The notes: generated by a model from the letters alone, not told the origin. Counted from the first letter of the stretch, positions 25,492-37,275 are shown. The stretch is 64,000 nt of DNA from JBDHWG01 sp046328525 (GCA_046328525.1 JAXLWK010000007.1:62001-126000), one strand, 5' to 3'. Made by a program: numbers and translations.

Positions 25492-25758
25492 TCAGGCTCG
25501 TGGTGCTGGGCCTCGCTTCCAGTCGCGAAAGCGTGCCAGGAGAGTGTCCCTGGCCTGCGAGTTGATCGTCTCCTCGGACAGCCTCCCTACGGTCCGGATC
25601 GTCTGCCGCATCTGTTCAAGGTAGTTTCGGCAGCCGCGGCAGTTAGGCAGGTGCGCCTCGAACCGCTCCCGATCGGTCGGGGAAAGTGTGCCCTCGAAAT
25701 AGTCTGTCACAAGCTGTACGAGCTCCTGACACGTCATTTCCGTATCGATCGTATCCAT
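25492..25758 (-). CDS. zinc-finger anti-sigma factor (zf-HC2/ZAS)
   Basis: 88 residues. The zinc motif His36-x3-Cys40-x2-Cys43 (AHLPNCRGC), with Cys10 as a likely fourth ligand, is the hallmark of ZAS-type anti-sigma domains that bind and silence an ECF sigma factor, often in response to redox change. There is no membrane segment, so it is cytoplasmic. No sigma gene adjoins it; the only ECF sigma in the window is at 37426-38109. That sigma may be its partner, since a shared promoter motif precedes this gene and the NDH-2 gene next to the sigma; this is inference. Confidence 0.88.
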   Translation of the reverse strand: MDTIDTEMTCQELVQLVTDYFEGTLSPTDRERFEAHLPNCRGCRNYLEQMRQTIRTVGRLSEETINSQARDTLLARFRDWKRGPAPRA

Positions 25759-25834
25759 TATCTACTTGTTTCCTTATGGGGTAAGTGCTACGCCGATATT
25801 CACGTTCTTCTAGAGCGTAGCGGCTCGCTCTGAT

Positions 25835-25862
25835 TAGTCTCAGGTATTACGAAATCGTTACA
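25835..25862 (-). promoter_or_regulatory. candidate ECF-sigma promoter of the anti-sigma gene
   Basis: Minus strand: TGTAACG (25862-25856), 15 bases, AGACTA (25840-25835), giving a start near 25830, about 70 bases before the ATG. Promoting the anti-sigma gene by its own sigma would be a standard feedback loop. The rest of 25759-26051 is non-coding. Confidence 0.55.
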
Positions 25863-26051
25863 GTGTCCTGACATCTCATATACCTGCTCCACGATGTGCC
25901 GTAACAAACAAGAATACCCGAGGCTGCCAGGCTCGTCAAGAAGTTTGTCGTCGGCTAAGCCCCGCCTGTAACAAAGCCGCCCGACGGCGGACTGTGACAT
26001 CAGACGTTGGTAAACCCACCTGTACAAGCGAGACCGGGGGTGGATGCTGCT

Positions 26052-27269
26052 ATGCTTCCGCCGTTGTCTTTCTCGAATATGCTTATTGTCGCCGCCATCG
26101 CTTTCACCGTCCCGTTGATCCTGGGCTTCTTGCCTGGCCTGCGCGTTCCCTCTATTGTGGTCGAGATCGGCGTTGGCATCATCCTCGGTCCATCAGGCCT
26201 GGGGCTGGTGCAGGTTGACGTACCGGTTCAGATGATGGCCTTGATTGGATTGACGTTCGCGCTCTTTCTAGCGGGGTTGGAAACTGATTTTGGCAAGCTT
26301 CGCGGGCCGCTGCTACGCGTCGCCGGCCTCGGCTTCCTCTTCTCGCTCGGTCTGGCGTTGCTGGTTGGCTACGGCCTGCAAGCCGCCGGTCTCGCCGAGA
26401 CGCCTCTCTTCATTGGCATCATTCTGGCCGCGACTGCGCTGACCGTTGTTGTGCCGGTACTAAAGGATGCAGGCCGGACGACCACAACTTTCGGCCAACT
26501 CATGCTGGTCAGCGGCACTCTTGCCGACGTTGGCACAATTACGTTGATCTCGCTCCTGTTCTCGCGCCAGGCAAGCGGCCCGGCCATGCAGATCAGCCTG
26601 ATTGGCGGACTGGCCCTACTGGCCCTCGTGGGGGCTCTGACGCTCACACGCCTGAGCAGTTGGGGGTGGTTCTCGCCCGTGTTCGTCCGGCTCCAGGATT
26701 CGAGCGCGCAAATCCGTGTGCGGGGCGCGTTCGTGCTTCTGGCGGTGTTCGTCGTCCTCGCCGACCGGCTGGGTCTCCAAGTGACCCTCGGCGCGTACAT
26801 GGCGGGCGCTATCCTCAACCTCGTTGACCGTGAACAGATGATGACGCATTCCCACTTCCGTCTGAAGCTCGAAGCCATCGGCTTTGGGATCTTCATCCCC
26901 TTCTTTTTCATCGTCAGTGGCCTGCGTTTCGACCTGCACGCGCTCACCAATCCCGCGGCCCTGGTTCGCATTCCGCTCTTCCTGGCTGCCATGCTTTTCG
27001 TGCGCGGTGTACCCGCCCTGCTCTACCGCCGCCTCATCGGCGATCGACAGGCGATAGCCGCAGGCCTTCTTCAAGCGACGACTCTCGGTTTTGTGGTCGT
27101 GGCGTCTCAGCTCGGCATGGAAATCGGGGCAATCAGTTCTGCGACAGGCGCAGCCCTGATCGCCGCAGCCCTCCTATCCGTCCTCATCTTTCCATCCGCC
27201 GCTCTCGCCGTCCTTCGGCGTGACAAGACGCCGGCGAGAGCGCAAGGCCCTATCCCTGAAGAGGCTTGA
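26052..27269 (+). CDS. CPA2-type cation/proton antiporter (Kef/NapA-like)
   Basis: 405 residues, about 12 hydrophobic segments with no C-terminal TrkA domain. It resembles the Na+(K+)/H+ exchanger family: GVGIILGPSGLG near the N-terminus, FLAGLETD, and a mid-protein VLADRLGLQVTLGAYMAG region like the paired-acidic ion-binding helix region. It would exchange monovalent cations for protons across the inner membrane. ATG 26052 is preferred (GGGGGTGG nine bases upstream) over a TTG 45 bases earlier. It is followed by a strong terminator at 27354-27384. Confidence 0.9.
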   Translation: MLPPLSFSNMLIVAAIAFTVPLILGFLPGLRVPSIVVEIGVGIILGPSGLGLVQVDVPVQMMALIGLTFALFLAGLETDFGKLRGPLLRVAGLGFLFSLGLALLVGYGLQAAGLAETPLFIGIILAATALTVVVPVLKDAGRTTTTFGQLMLVSGTLADVGTITLISLLFSRQASGPAMQISLIGGLALLALVGALTLTRLSSWGWFSPVFVRLQDSSAQIRVRGAFVLLAVFVVLADRLGLQVTLGAYMAGAILNLVDREQMMTHSHFRLKLEAIGFGIFIPFFFIVSGLRFDLHALTNPAALVRIPLFLAAMLFVRGVPALLYRRLIGDRQAIAAGLLQATTLGFVVVASQLGMEIGAISSATGAALIAAALLSVLIFPSAALAVLRRDKTPARAQGPIPEEA

Positions 27270-27353
27270 CACAGAAATGGGTCGCGTTGTCATGGATATG
27301 GCTTCCGGTCGTCCCGGCGGGCGGCGTCAAGATGCCGTAGCGCCAACAAAAGA

Positions 27354-27384
27354 GCCGCCGGGGCAAGCCCCCGGCGGCCTTTTT
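27354..27384. terminator. bidirectional rho-independent terminator
   Basis: GCCGCCGGGG (27354-27363) pairs with CCCCGGCGGC (27369-27378), followed by TTTTT on the plus strand; on the minus strand the stem is followed by CTCTTTTG. It serves both the antiporter and the convergent SDR gene. Confidence 0.9.
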
Positions 27385-27400
27385 CTTTTCGAACCAGGGC

Positions 27401-28246
27401 TCATTCCGACGACCAGGGTGAGGCGAAGCTCGGATAGAGCGTCAGGCCACCATCCACGAAGATCGTCTGGCCGGTGATGTAGGCTGCCTCCTCGGAGGCC
27501 AGGAACGCGGCGACGGCCGCCATCTCCTCGGAGGTTCCGGCGCGGCGCATCGGGATGTGGCTCTCGACCTGGGCGCGCTTCTCAGGGTCATCCACCCAGG
27601 CGCGGTTGATGGGCGTGATGGTCGCGCCGGGGCCGATGCCGTTGACGCGAATGCCCTTGTCAGCGTACTCCAGCGCCAGCGTCATGGTCATATTTTGCAT
27701 GCCGCCCTTGCTCATTGAGTAGCCGATGTACTTTGGCTTCGGGATAATCTGGTGAACGCTGGAGATGTTGAGGATGACCCCAGGCTTGCCCTCGGCGAGG
27801 AAGTGCTTGATGGCCTCGCGCGCGCAGAGGTAGGCGCCGCGCAGGTTCACTGAGAGTACACCGTCAATATCGGCGGTGTTGGCTTCGTGAGACGCCGCCG
27901 AGACCTGGTAGCCCGCGTTGTTGATAAGAATATCGAGACCGCCTAGCTCCCGAATCGTCTGCTGCACCAACGCCACGACTTGCTCTTCGGACGATATATC
28001 CGCCTGGACGAAGATGTGGTGGGTGTGCACATCGTCCATATCGTGCGCGAAGTGGTCCTCGTGGCCGTGATGCTGGCTGTTGGCGCCACCATGAATGAGG
28101 TCGTCCGTCATCGTTGCTTCCTCGACCTGACGACGGTAGTTGATGGCGACATTCGCCCCTTCCTGGGCAAAGCGCAAGGCGATGGCCTGGCCGATACCGG
28201 ACGTACTGCCGGTCACAAGAACGTTCTTCCCCGCGAGACCTTTCAT
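27401..28246 (-). CDS. SDR-family NAD(P)-dependent oxidoreductase with His-rich insert
   Basis: 281 residues, classical short-chain dehydrogenase/reductase. TGSTSGIG (12-19) binds the cofactor, NNAG is at 109-112, and the catalytic Ser162/163, Tyr176 and Lys180 are present (YSMSK). Residues about 52-77 hold an unusual insert with nine His plus several Asp/Glu, between strands 2 and 3 where typical members are short. It resembles glucose-1-dehydrogenase-like SDRs, but the substrate is unknown. ATG 28246 is set by GGAGG six bases upstream. It diverges from the cyclase gene, with a variant of the ECF-type motif at 28298-28325. Confidence 0.92.
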   Translation of the reverse strand: MKGLAGKNVLVTGSTSGIGQAIALRFAQEGANVAINYRRQVEEATMTDDLIHGGANSQHHGHEDHFAHDMDDVHTHHIFVQADISSEEQVVALVQQTIRELGGLDILINNAGYQVSAASHEANTADIDGVLSVNLRGAYLCAREAIKHFLAEGKPGVILNISSVHQIIPKPKYIGYSMSKGGMQNMTMTLALEYADKGIRVNGIGPGATITPINRAWVDDPEKRAQVESHIPMRRAGTSEEMAAVAAFLASEEAAYITGQTIFVDGGLTLYPSFASPWSSE

Positions 28247-28297
28247 GGTTGACCTCCAATTGTTCGAAAAGACAGCGAGCAACGCCAGTTGCTTGTA

Positions 28298-28325
28298 TAG
28301 ACTCGGCGGACGGGCTGGCGTTACA
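28298..28325 (-). promoter_or_regulatory. possible ECF-type promoter of the SDR gene
   Basis: Minus strand TGTAACG (28325-28319), 15 bases, AGTCTA (28303-28298): one mismatch from the AGACTA form at the anti-sigma gene. Confidence 0.4.
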
Positions 28326-28348
28326 GTTCCGAACTGGTGGCTTATCTG

Positions 28349-28377
28349 TGTAACGTCACTCGCTTCCCTGCATACTA
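28349..28377 (+). promoter_or_regulatory. possible ECF-type promoter of the cyclase gene
   Basis: TGTAACG (28349-28355), 16 bases, ATACTA (28372-28377): one mismatch from AGACTA. It lies back to back with the SDR motif. Confidence 0.4.
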
Positions 28378-28427
28378 CATGGCATGCGGACACCGCATCG
28401 TCCATTGCATGTTATTGGAGGCCAATC

Positions 28428-29336
28428 ATGACTAAGCACGCCGCATGGTGGCCCTCGCGTTACGGCGAGGGCGATGAGCGAGGAAGCCTCAACGAGATTT
28501 CGCCGGCCAAAGTTGCCGACGCCGCGCGGCTCGTGCGCGCAGGCACGGTCTACGACCTCGGCCGCACGCTCCACGCCAACGTCCCTCGCTTCGAGGGCCG
28601 CTATTGGCAGCAAACTCTCGTCACGAGCGCCCACATCATCAACCCCGCACGACAGGGGAACGGCGCGAAGGGCTGGGGGAAGAACGAGATCAACTGGGTC
28701 ACCGAACTGGTCACCGGGACGATGCAGATCGGCACCCACCTTGACGGCCTCAATCATCTTCAGATCGGCGACCGCTTCTACAATGGGTGGCGCGCCGAGG
28801 ACATCGTCGAGGAGTGGGGGACGAATCGGCTGGGCATCGAGACGGTTCCCCCCATTATCACCCGCGGCGTCCTGGCCGATGTAGCCCGCTACCGGGGCGT
28901 CACCCGCCTCGACGCCGGCGACGTCATCACGGTCGAGGACCTGGAAAGCACGCTTCAGATGCAGGGCGTATCGGTCGAGCCGGGCGATGTGCTCCTGTTC
29001 CACACGGGTTGGGGGGCGTTATGGGATACCGACCCCGAGCGCTACACCGCCGGCGAGCCGGGCATCGGCATGGCGGTGGCCGAGTGGCTGGTCCAGCGCC
29101 GCGTTGCCCTGACGGGGGCCGATACGTGGAGCTACGGGGCAGTGCCGGGCGAAGACCCGGAGCGTCCCTTCGTCGTGCCCCAGACGCTCAACGTGCGCCA
29201 CGGGCTGTTCATTATGGAGAACCTGGCGACGGAATCCATCGCCGAGGCCCAGGTCTACGAGTTCATGTTCGTCCTGACCCACGCCAAGACACGCGGCTCG
29301 ACGGCGGCCGGTATCGCGCCGGCTGCCGTTGTGTAG
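28428..29336 (+). CDS. cyclase-family protein (kynurenine formamidase-like metal hydrolase)
   Basis: 302 residues of the cyclase family, whose members include bacterial arylformamidases and isatin hydrolases. They hydrolyse an amide or lactam with a metal. The signature IGTHLDGLNH (equivalent of HxGTHxDxPxH) is at about residues 100-109, and FHTGWG appears later. ATG 28428 has GGAG upstream (TTGGAGGCCAATC). The longer upstream frame crosses the divergent promoter region and is rejected. It is followed by the GMC oxidoreductase and glucosidase genes, which have an additional promoter of their own. Confidence 0.88.
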   Translation: MTKHAAWWPSRYGEGDERGSLNEISPAKVADAARLVRAGTVYDLGRTLHANVPRFEGRYWQQTLVTSAHIINPARQGNGAKGWGKNEINWVTELVTGTMQIGTHLDGLNHLQIGDRFYNGWRAEDIVEEWGTNRLGIETVPPIITRGVLADVARYRGVTRLDAGDVITVEDLESTLQMQGVSVEPGDVLLFHTGWGALWDTDPERYTAGEPGIGMAVAEWLVQRRVALTGADTWSYGAVPGEDPERPFVVPQTLNVRHGLFIMENLATESIAEAQVYEFMFVLTHAKTRGSTAAGIAPAAVV

Positions 29337-29343
29337 GTTCGGG

Positions 29344-29372
29344 TGTAACGAACAACCATCATTCGGAGACAA
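29344..29372 (+). promoter_or_regulatory. candidate ECF-sigma promoter of the GMC oxidoreductase
   Basis: TGTAACG (29344-29350), 16 bases, AGACAA (29367-29372); start expected near 29378, about 47 bases before the ATG. Confidence 0.55.
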
Positions 29373-29424
29373 TCAGAGCAGTTGAGACCCGAACAAACGG
29401 ACTTGACGACTACAGGAGGTTGGC

Positions 29425-31050
29425 ATGAGCGAGCATCATCAGTATGACGTCATCATCATCGGCACCGGCGCGGGCGGCGGCACCCTGGCCCACGCCCTCG
29501 CGCCGTCGGGCAAGCGCATCCTCGTTCTCGAGCGCGGCGGCTGGCTGCCGCGCGAGAAGGAGAACTGGGACCCGCGCGCCGTCTTCGTCCACGAGCGCTA
29601 CCACACCACCGAGATGTGGTACGACACCCAGGGCCGCCCATTCCGCCCCGGCACGAACTACTACGTCGGCGGCAACACCAAGGTATACGGGGCGGTCCTC
29701 CTGCGCATGCGCGAGGGTGACTTCGGCGAAATCCGCCACTACGACGGCATCTCGCCCGCCTGGCCGCTAACCTACCAGGACTTTGCGCCCTACTACACCC
29801 GTGCCGAGCGCCTCTACGGCGCCCATGGCGAGCGCGGCACTGACCCGACTGAGCCGCCCGCCGACGGGCCGTACCCGTTCCCGGCCGTCAAGCACGAGCC
29901 GCGTATGCAGGAGGTCGTCGACGGCCTGAAGGCCCAGGGCCTCAACCCGTTCCCGCTGCCGGTCGGCGTCCGCTTGGACGAAGAGTACCGCCACATGAGC
30001 CTGTGCATCAAGTGCGACACGTTCGACGGCTTTCCGTGCCTGGTGGACGGCAAGTACGACTCCGACACAACGTGCATTCGCCCTGCGCTCCAGCACCGCA
30101 ACGTCACGCTGCTGACAAATGCCCTCGTCACACGCCTCGACACGGACCCGAGCGGGCGTCAGGTGACGGCGGTTCAGGTTCAGGTCGACGGCGAGATGCA
30201 GCAGTTCTCAGCCGACATCGTCGTCGTCGCCTGCGGCGCGATCAACTCGGCTGCGCTCCTCCTGCGCTCTGCCAATGACATGCACCCGAACGGCCTCGCC
30301 AACAGCTCGGACCAGGTCGGCCGCCACTACATGTGCCACAACAACTCGGCCATCCTGGCCGTGTCGCGCCGCCCCAACCCTGCCAAGTTTACCAAGACCA
30401 TTGGTCTCAACGACTGGTACTGGAATGGCAATGGGCCGGACAATCACAACAAGGACGGCTTCGACTTCCCGCTCGGCCACGTCCAGACGCTCGGCAAGTC
30501 GCTGCCGGAGCAGCTCGAAGGCGACGCGCCCTCGCTGCGCATCCCTGGCGTCGGCCTGACCCTCGACTACGTCGCCAAGCACGCCGTGGACTGGTGGATT
30601 ACCACCGAGGACCTGCCCGACCCGAACAACCGTGTCACGCTCACGTCGGCCGGCGACATCATGCTGAGCTACACACCGAACAACACCGAGCCGCACAAGC
30701 GCCTTCTTGAGAAGCTGAAGCACGCCATGGAGCACGTCGAGGGCGGCATGACCCACTTCATCCCGCAGGATGTCTACCTGTCCAAGCGCATCCCGCTGGC
30801 CGGCGTCGCCCATCAGTGTGGCACGGTAGGCTTCGGCACAGACCCTGCCACCTCGGTACTTGACGTCAACTGCAAGACGCACGATCTTGATAACCTGTAT
30901 GTCGTGGATTCGAGCTTCTTCCCGTCCAGCTCGTCCTGCAACCCCAGCCTGACGGTCATCGCCAACGCCCTGCGCATCGGCGACCACCTGCTGGAGCGCC
31001 TGGGCAGCGGGGCGACGGCCGCGCACGACGAGCCTGTGATGGCTGGTTAG
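29425..31050 (+). CDS. GMC-family FAD-dependent oxidoreductase
   Basis: 541 residues. N-terminal FAD-binding IIIGTGAGGGTLA (about 10-22), the second FAD motif around GGNTKVYGA, and the C-terminal active-site region with His in AHQCGTVGFG and Asn in CNPSLTVIANALR. GMC enzymes oxidise alcohols, sugars or sterols with FAD. AGGAGG lies six bases before the ATG. A Cys-containing stretch LCIKCDTFDGFPC is typical of gluconate/glucose-type dehydrogenase relatives. It is directly upstream of the glucosidase (13 bases), suggesting a shared carbohydrate role. Confidence 0.93.
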   Translation: MSEHHQYDVIIIGTGAGGGTLAHALAPSGKRILVLERGGWLPREKENWDPRAVFVHERYHTTEMWYDTQGRPFRPGTNYYVGGNTKVYGAVLLRMREGDFGEIRHYDGISPAWPLTYQDFAPYYTRAERLYGAHGERGTDPTEPPADGPYPFPAVKHEPRMQEVVDGLKAQGLNPFPLPVGVRLDEEYRHMSLCIKCDTFDGFPCLVDGKYDSDTTCIRPALQHRNVTLLTNALVTRLDTDPSGRQVTAVQVQVDGEMQQFSADIVVVACGAINSAALLLRSANDMHPNGLANSSDQVGRHYMCHNNSAILAVSRRPNPAKFTKTIGLNDWYWNGNGPDNHNKDGFDFPLGHVQTLGKSLPEQLEGDAPSLRIPGVGLTLDYVAKHAVDWWITTEDLPDPNNRVTLTSAGDIMLSYTPNNTEPHKRLLEKLKHAMEHVEGGMTHFIPQDVYLSKRIPLAGVAHQCGTVGFGTDPATSVLDVNCKTHDLDNLYVVDSSFFPSSSSCNPSLTVIANALRIGDHLLERLGSGATAAHDEPVMAG

Positions 31051-31063
31051 GAAGGATCAGACG

Positions 31064-33796
<2,733 letters not shown>

Positions 33797-33840
33797 CGCG
33801 CCGGGTGGCCCCGCATTCCTCGCGGTAGCTCCCTTATCTT

Positions 33841-33883
33841 GAAGCCCTGTGGAGGCAACGCATTCCGCAGGGCTTCACCTTTT
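33841..33883 (+). terminator. rho-independent terminator after glucosidase gene
   Basis: GAAGCCCTG (33841-33849) pairs with CAGGGCTTC (33868-33876), the stem extends inward with GGA/TCC, and TTTT follows at 33880-33883. Confidence 0.8.
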
Positions 33884-34001
33884 GCACGAGTGCTGCATGA
33901 ACCACGACCCTCCGGACACGTTTGCTGTCGCGCCGAAACGAAAGCCCCTCGACAACTGCCCGTAGAACTCCCTGCCTGAGCGGGCGCGTGGGCTGAGCAG
34001 G

Positions 34002-34039
34002 CGATAGCCGCATCCCAGACTCCTGGAATGCGGCTATCG
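34002..34039 (-). terminator. long hairpin after the 34075 gene
   Basis: CGATAGCCGCAT(C)CCA (34002-34017) pairs with TGG(A)ATGCGGCTATCG (34024-34039), about 15 bp with one mismatch. It is 35 bases past the minus-strand stop. There is no T run, so it is a structured 3' end or factor-dependent site. Nothing else is visible in 33884-34001. Confidence 0.5.
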
Positions 34040-34074
34040 TGTGTTGCTCGTGCAGGTGAAACAGATGGAGGGCG

Positions 34075-35478
34075 CTAGAGGATCACCGGCAGGAGGACGC
34101 CGAGGGCCAGCAGGAACAGCCACACGGCCGGGGCGGGGGTGCCAGCAGGGGTAAACCGGCGGGCTTCCCGGGCGGCGAGGCGAGGGTCGAGGCGCAGCCA
34201 GGCTTCGTGGCGAAGCTGCAGTCCCATAAACACCGCCGCCGTCACGCCACCATAGAGCAAATGTCCGATGAGCGACGGCAGGAGCAGATCCGCCGCTTGC
34301 ATGGTCCAGGCAAACGAGCCACCGAGGAGGATCGGCATGAGGGTCAGCGGCCCGATGAACCACCACATCAACCCGTACACCAGCCCCCAGGCGATGCCCG
34401 CGCCCGCTGTCGGCGCTTCATAGTGGAAGAGAACGCCGAAGGTCCCGCCGATCAGCGCGCTGATGGCGAGGTGCACTATGAAGCCGAGCGCCGGGGAAGA
34501 GCCGTGCGCCAGGGCCGCCACGCGCGGAAGAAAGCCGACCTGCACCATCACCAGGCTGAACACCAGACCCCCTGCGAGGGCGGCGAGAGCGCCCCAGCCG
34601 AGGGTTTGGAGCGTGCGCGTCCCCGGGCCTTCAGCCTCGCGGTTGAGGGGATCGGAATCGTGGAAGAAGGCGACCCACAGGCGGTCAATCAGGGCGTAGA
34701 TGAGGCCGACTAGCAGGCCGTAAATGATGTGGCCGACGAGCGAGCCGAACAGGTCACTGGCGTGGGCGTACGACCAATCCGGCCAGTGCAGAGTCAGCAG
34801 CGGGAGCAGTGTCAGCGGCCCCAGGAACCACCAGAAGATGCCGTACGCCATGCCCCAGCCGAGACTCGACCCGGCGTGGCGCACATCGCGTTGGAAGAGG
34901 ATGCCGAAGCTTGCCCCGATGATGATGGCAATGACAAAGTGTAGACCGACGCCGAGCGACCGGTCGCTCGAGTTGAAGATGCCCGCGATGAGGGGGTAGA
35001 AGTTGACCTGCTCCATCCACTTGCCGAACGCCCAGCCGCCGATGACGCCCGCCACGCCGCCGACAATGATGGCGCGGGGCCAGCTAAAGGCAACGCGGTC
35101 CACTGCCGGTTGAAACGTGCCCCAGGTCCCCAAGGCGATCCCGAGTGGCAAGCCGAGGCACAGCAGGTACGCGACCAATTCCGGAAAGTGAGCGCGGGCG
35201 GTGTCGAGCATCCCCATCTGGGGCATGCCGCCTAGCAGCGGGAACAGGCCCGCCGGCCCGGCGAGCCACAGCAAGAGCGCGAAGCCAAGCCCCCACAGCA
35301 GGCCCGCGCCCGGGCTGCTGGCGCGGGGTCGGGCGAGCAGAGCGAACACGAGCCCATACACCGCGCCAAGCACGACGCCTGTCAGAATCGACGCCAGGCC
35401 CAGGCCCATCATGAGCGCGCCACCGAGCGCGCCGACGATCACGCTGACCACGATGCCGCTTTTACCGTTCATAGACAT
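34075..35478 (-). CDS. polytopic membrane protein with three internal repeats, function unknown
   Basis: 467 residues, about 11-12 hydrophobic segments. Two strongly similar units are visible: GMAYGIFWWFLGPLTLLPLL with a following SLVGHIIYGLLVG, and GLVYGLMWWFIGPLTLMPIL with SLIGHLLYGGV. A weaker third copy is near the N-terminus (GLLWGLGFALLLWLAGP). This suggests triplication of a membrane module. I do not recognise a named family or function. ATG 35478 has GGAGG eight bases upstream. The gene starts 33 bases after the NDH-2 stop and is likely co-transcribed with it, so a link to respiration is possible. Confidence 0.8.
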   Translation of the reverse strand: MSMNGKSGIVVSVIVGALGGALMMGLGLASILTGVVLGAVYGLVFALLARPRASSPGAGLLWGLGFALLLWLAGPAGLFPLLGGMPQMGMLDTARAHFPELVAYLLCLGLPLGIALGTWGTFQPAVDRVAFSWPRAIIVGGVAGVIGGWAFGKWMEQVNFYPLIAGIFNSSDRSLGVGLHFVIAIIIGASFGILFQRDVRHAGSSLGWGMAYGIFWWFLGPLTLLPLLTLHWPDWSYAHASDLFGSLVGHIIYGLLVGLIYALIDRLWVAFFHDSDPLNREAEGPGTRTLQTLGWGALAALAGGLVFSLVMVQVGFLPRVAALAHGSSPALGFIVHLAISALIGGTFGVLFHYEAPTAGAGIAWGLVYGLMWWFIGPLTLMPILLGGSFAWTMQAADLLLPSLIGHLLYGGVTAAVFMGLQLRHEAWLRLDPRLAAREARRFTPAGTPAPAVWLFLLALGVLLPVIL

Positions 35479-35511
35479 TGCCAAATCCTCCGTGACACTG
35501 AGCCCAGGCGG

Positions 35512-37275
35512 TCATGCCGAGTGCAACGAGGCATTGGGGTTGGTGTTGCCTACCGCCGCATCCGTTGCTGCGCTCGTCTGTCGCTCGGGGTCGCGGTTCC
35601 CGAAATCGATCGTCTGCACGATGTCGCGGGGGAAGAACAGCTCGATAATCCAGTCCGACAGAACCCGCACCTGGCGCTCAAGCCCGGGCAGCTTGCTCAG
35701 GTAGATGCCGCGCCACATGAGCCACGCGAATAGCCCGGAAAAGCGCAGCCCCTTGATCTCGGCGCACGCAGTGTGGTGGCCGACGACGGCGAGCACACCG
35801 AGCGCGTCGAAGTGGAATGCCTTGAGAGGCTGGCCGCGTAGTGTGGCGTGAATGTTGTGCGCCACGGTGTACGCCTCGCGCAGAGCAAACTGGGCCGTCG
35901 GCGGGCATGGCTTGCCGGTCTTGGCGTCGGTCACGGCGGCACAGTCGCCGAGCGCCCACACTCCCGGCTGCCCTGGTACAGCCAGCGCCATGTCCACCAC
36001 GACCGCGCCGCGCTTGCTCAACTCCACGGGCAGCGCTTGCACCACCGGATTGGGACGTGTGCCGGCAGTCCAGACGAGCGTTTCGGTTCGAATCTCCTCG
36101 CTAGGATTGAGGACGACGATGCCCGGCCGCGCATCCGCAACCCGCGTGTTCAGCTTGAACGTGACGCCGCGCGCCGCCATGCGCTCGAGCGCATATTTCC
36201 CGAGGCTCTCGCTCAATTCTGGAAGGATCCGGTCGGCGGGATGGACTACTATGATGCGCACGTCCTCCGGCGCGAGATTCGGATAGTAAGCGAGCATCCC
36301 CCGGGCAAAGTCGTTTAGCCCGCCTGCCAGCTCGGCGCCCGAGAAGCCTGCCCCCGCGATCACAAACGTCACCATTGCCCGCCGCCGCTCCGGGTCGAGC
36401 TCGCGGCTGGCCCGGTCGAACATGTCAATGACATGGTTGCGGATGCGAATGGCATCTCCCAGGGACTTGAAGTCGAAGGAATTCTCCTCGATGCCCTTGT
36501 TGCCAAAGTAGTTCGAGACAGCGCCGAGGCTGAGCACCAGGTGATCGAAGGGCAATGCTTGATGGACGACCATCTCGGGAGCGTCCTGGTCAGACTCCAG
36601 ACGTACTTGCTTCGCGCCTAGATCGATGCTTGCCACGCGCCCGCGAATCACCTCCGTCCGGTGGAGGGATGTCCTCAAGGGAGTGCTTATGTGCGTCGGC
36701 TCGAGGCTGCTCGCTGCGACCTCCGCCAGCATTGGCGTGAACAGCAGAGCATTGGTCTCGCTGACGAGCTGGATGGCGACAGCCGGATCGGGACCAAACA
36801 GTTTCTCGAGGCTCTGCGCCGCCGTGACGCCTGCGAACCCGCCGCCCACGACGACAATTCGGGTGGGCGTCACCGACGGCTTCTTCGGCTTAAGCTCAGG
36901 CCCGAGGCGCCGTACCGCCAGGTCACTCAGCGCCTGCACCATCAGCCCGAGGGTCGCCCCAAAGATGACCCAGCCGACGAGATACGGGAACTGAGCGCGC
37001 ATCCCCGCCGCCGTCCACTGCGGTGGTTGCCCGTTGGCGACCGGGAAAATGATGATGTCGAACAGCGTCCAGAGCGGGACACCCATCGCTGCCCCGCTCA
37101 TAATGCTATCGGCGTAGCCACCTGCCGCTATCCGAAAGACGAGGGCATAGCCCACCCCGACGAGTAACGCCAGCGCGATATGCGGCGCGTCTTGAAATGC
37201 CGCTACCACGATTACACTGCTGACAATACCCGCCAGCAGACCAATGACGGCACGGCGCAGGAATCGGTTCGTCAT
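35512..37275 (-). CDS. ndh: type II NADH dehydrogenase-like flavoprotein with N-terminal membrane domain
   Basis: 587 residues. An N-terminal membrane region (about 8-118, some four helices) precedes a pyridine-nucleotide disulfide oxidoreductase core: FAD motif VVVGGGFAGV (141-150) and NAD motif VIAGAGFSGAE near 305-315. The core transfers electrons from NADH to quinone without proton pumping. Typical NDH-2 proteins are 400-450 residues and bind the membrane by the C-terminus; here about 130 extra N-terminal residues anchor it. GAGGAGG precedes the ATG by five bases. An ECF-type promoter motif lies at 37319-37347, between this gene and the sigma factor gene. Confidence 0.9.
   Translation of the reverse strand: MTNRFLRRAVIGLLAGIVSSVIVVAAFQDAPHIALALLVGVGYALVFRIAAGGYADSIMSGAAMGVPLWTLFDIIIFPVANGQPPQWTAAGMRAQFPYLVGWVIFGATLGLMVQALSDLAVRRLGPELKPKKPSVTPTRIVVVGGGFAGVTAAQSLEKLFGPDPAVAIQLVSETNALLFTPMLAEVAASSLEPTHISTPLRTSLHRTEVIRGRVASIDLGAKQVRLESDQDAPEMVVHQALPFDHLVLSLGAVSNYFGNKGIEENSFDFKSLGDAIRIRNHVIDMFDRASRELDPERRRAMVTFVIAGAGFSGAELAGGLNDFARGMLAYYPNLAPEDVRIIVVHPADRILPELSESLGKYALERMAARGVTFKLNTRVADARPGIVVLNPSEEIRTETLVWTAGTRPNPVVQALPVELSKRGAVVVDMALAVPGQPGVWALGDCAAVTDAKTGKPCPPTAQFALREAYTVAHNIHATLRGQPLKAFHFDALGVLAVVGHHTACAEIKGLRFSGLFAWLMWRGIYLSKLPGLERQVRVLSDWIIELFFPRDIVQTIDFGNRDPERQTSAATDAAVGNTNPNASLHSA

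Noticed and set aside
25967..25995. ECF-type promoter for the antiporter (TGTAACA then GACTGT)
   Set aside because: The -35-like box differs in its last base and the -10-like box does not match the AGAC form, so it was not added to the motif set.
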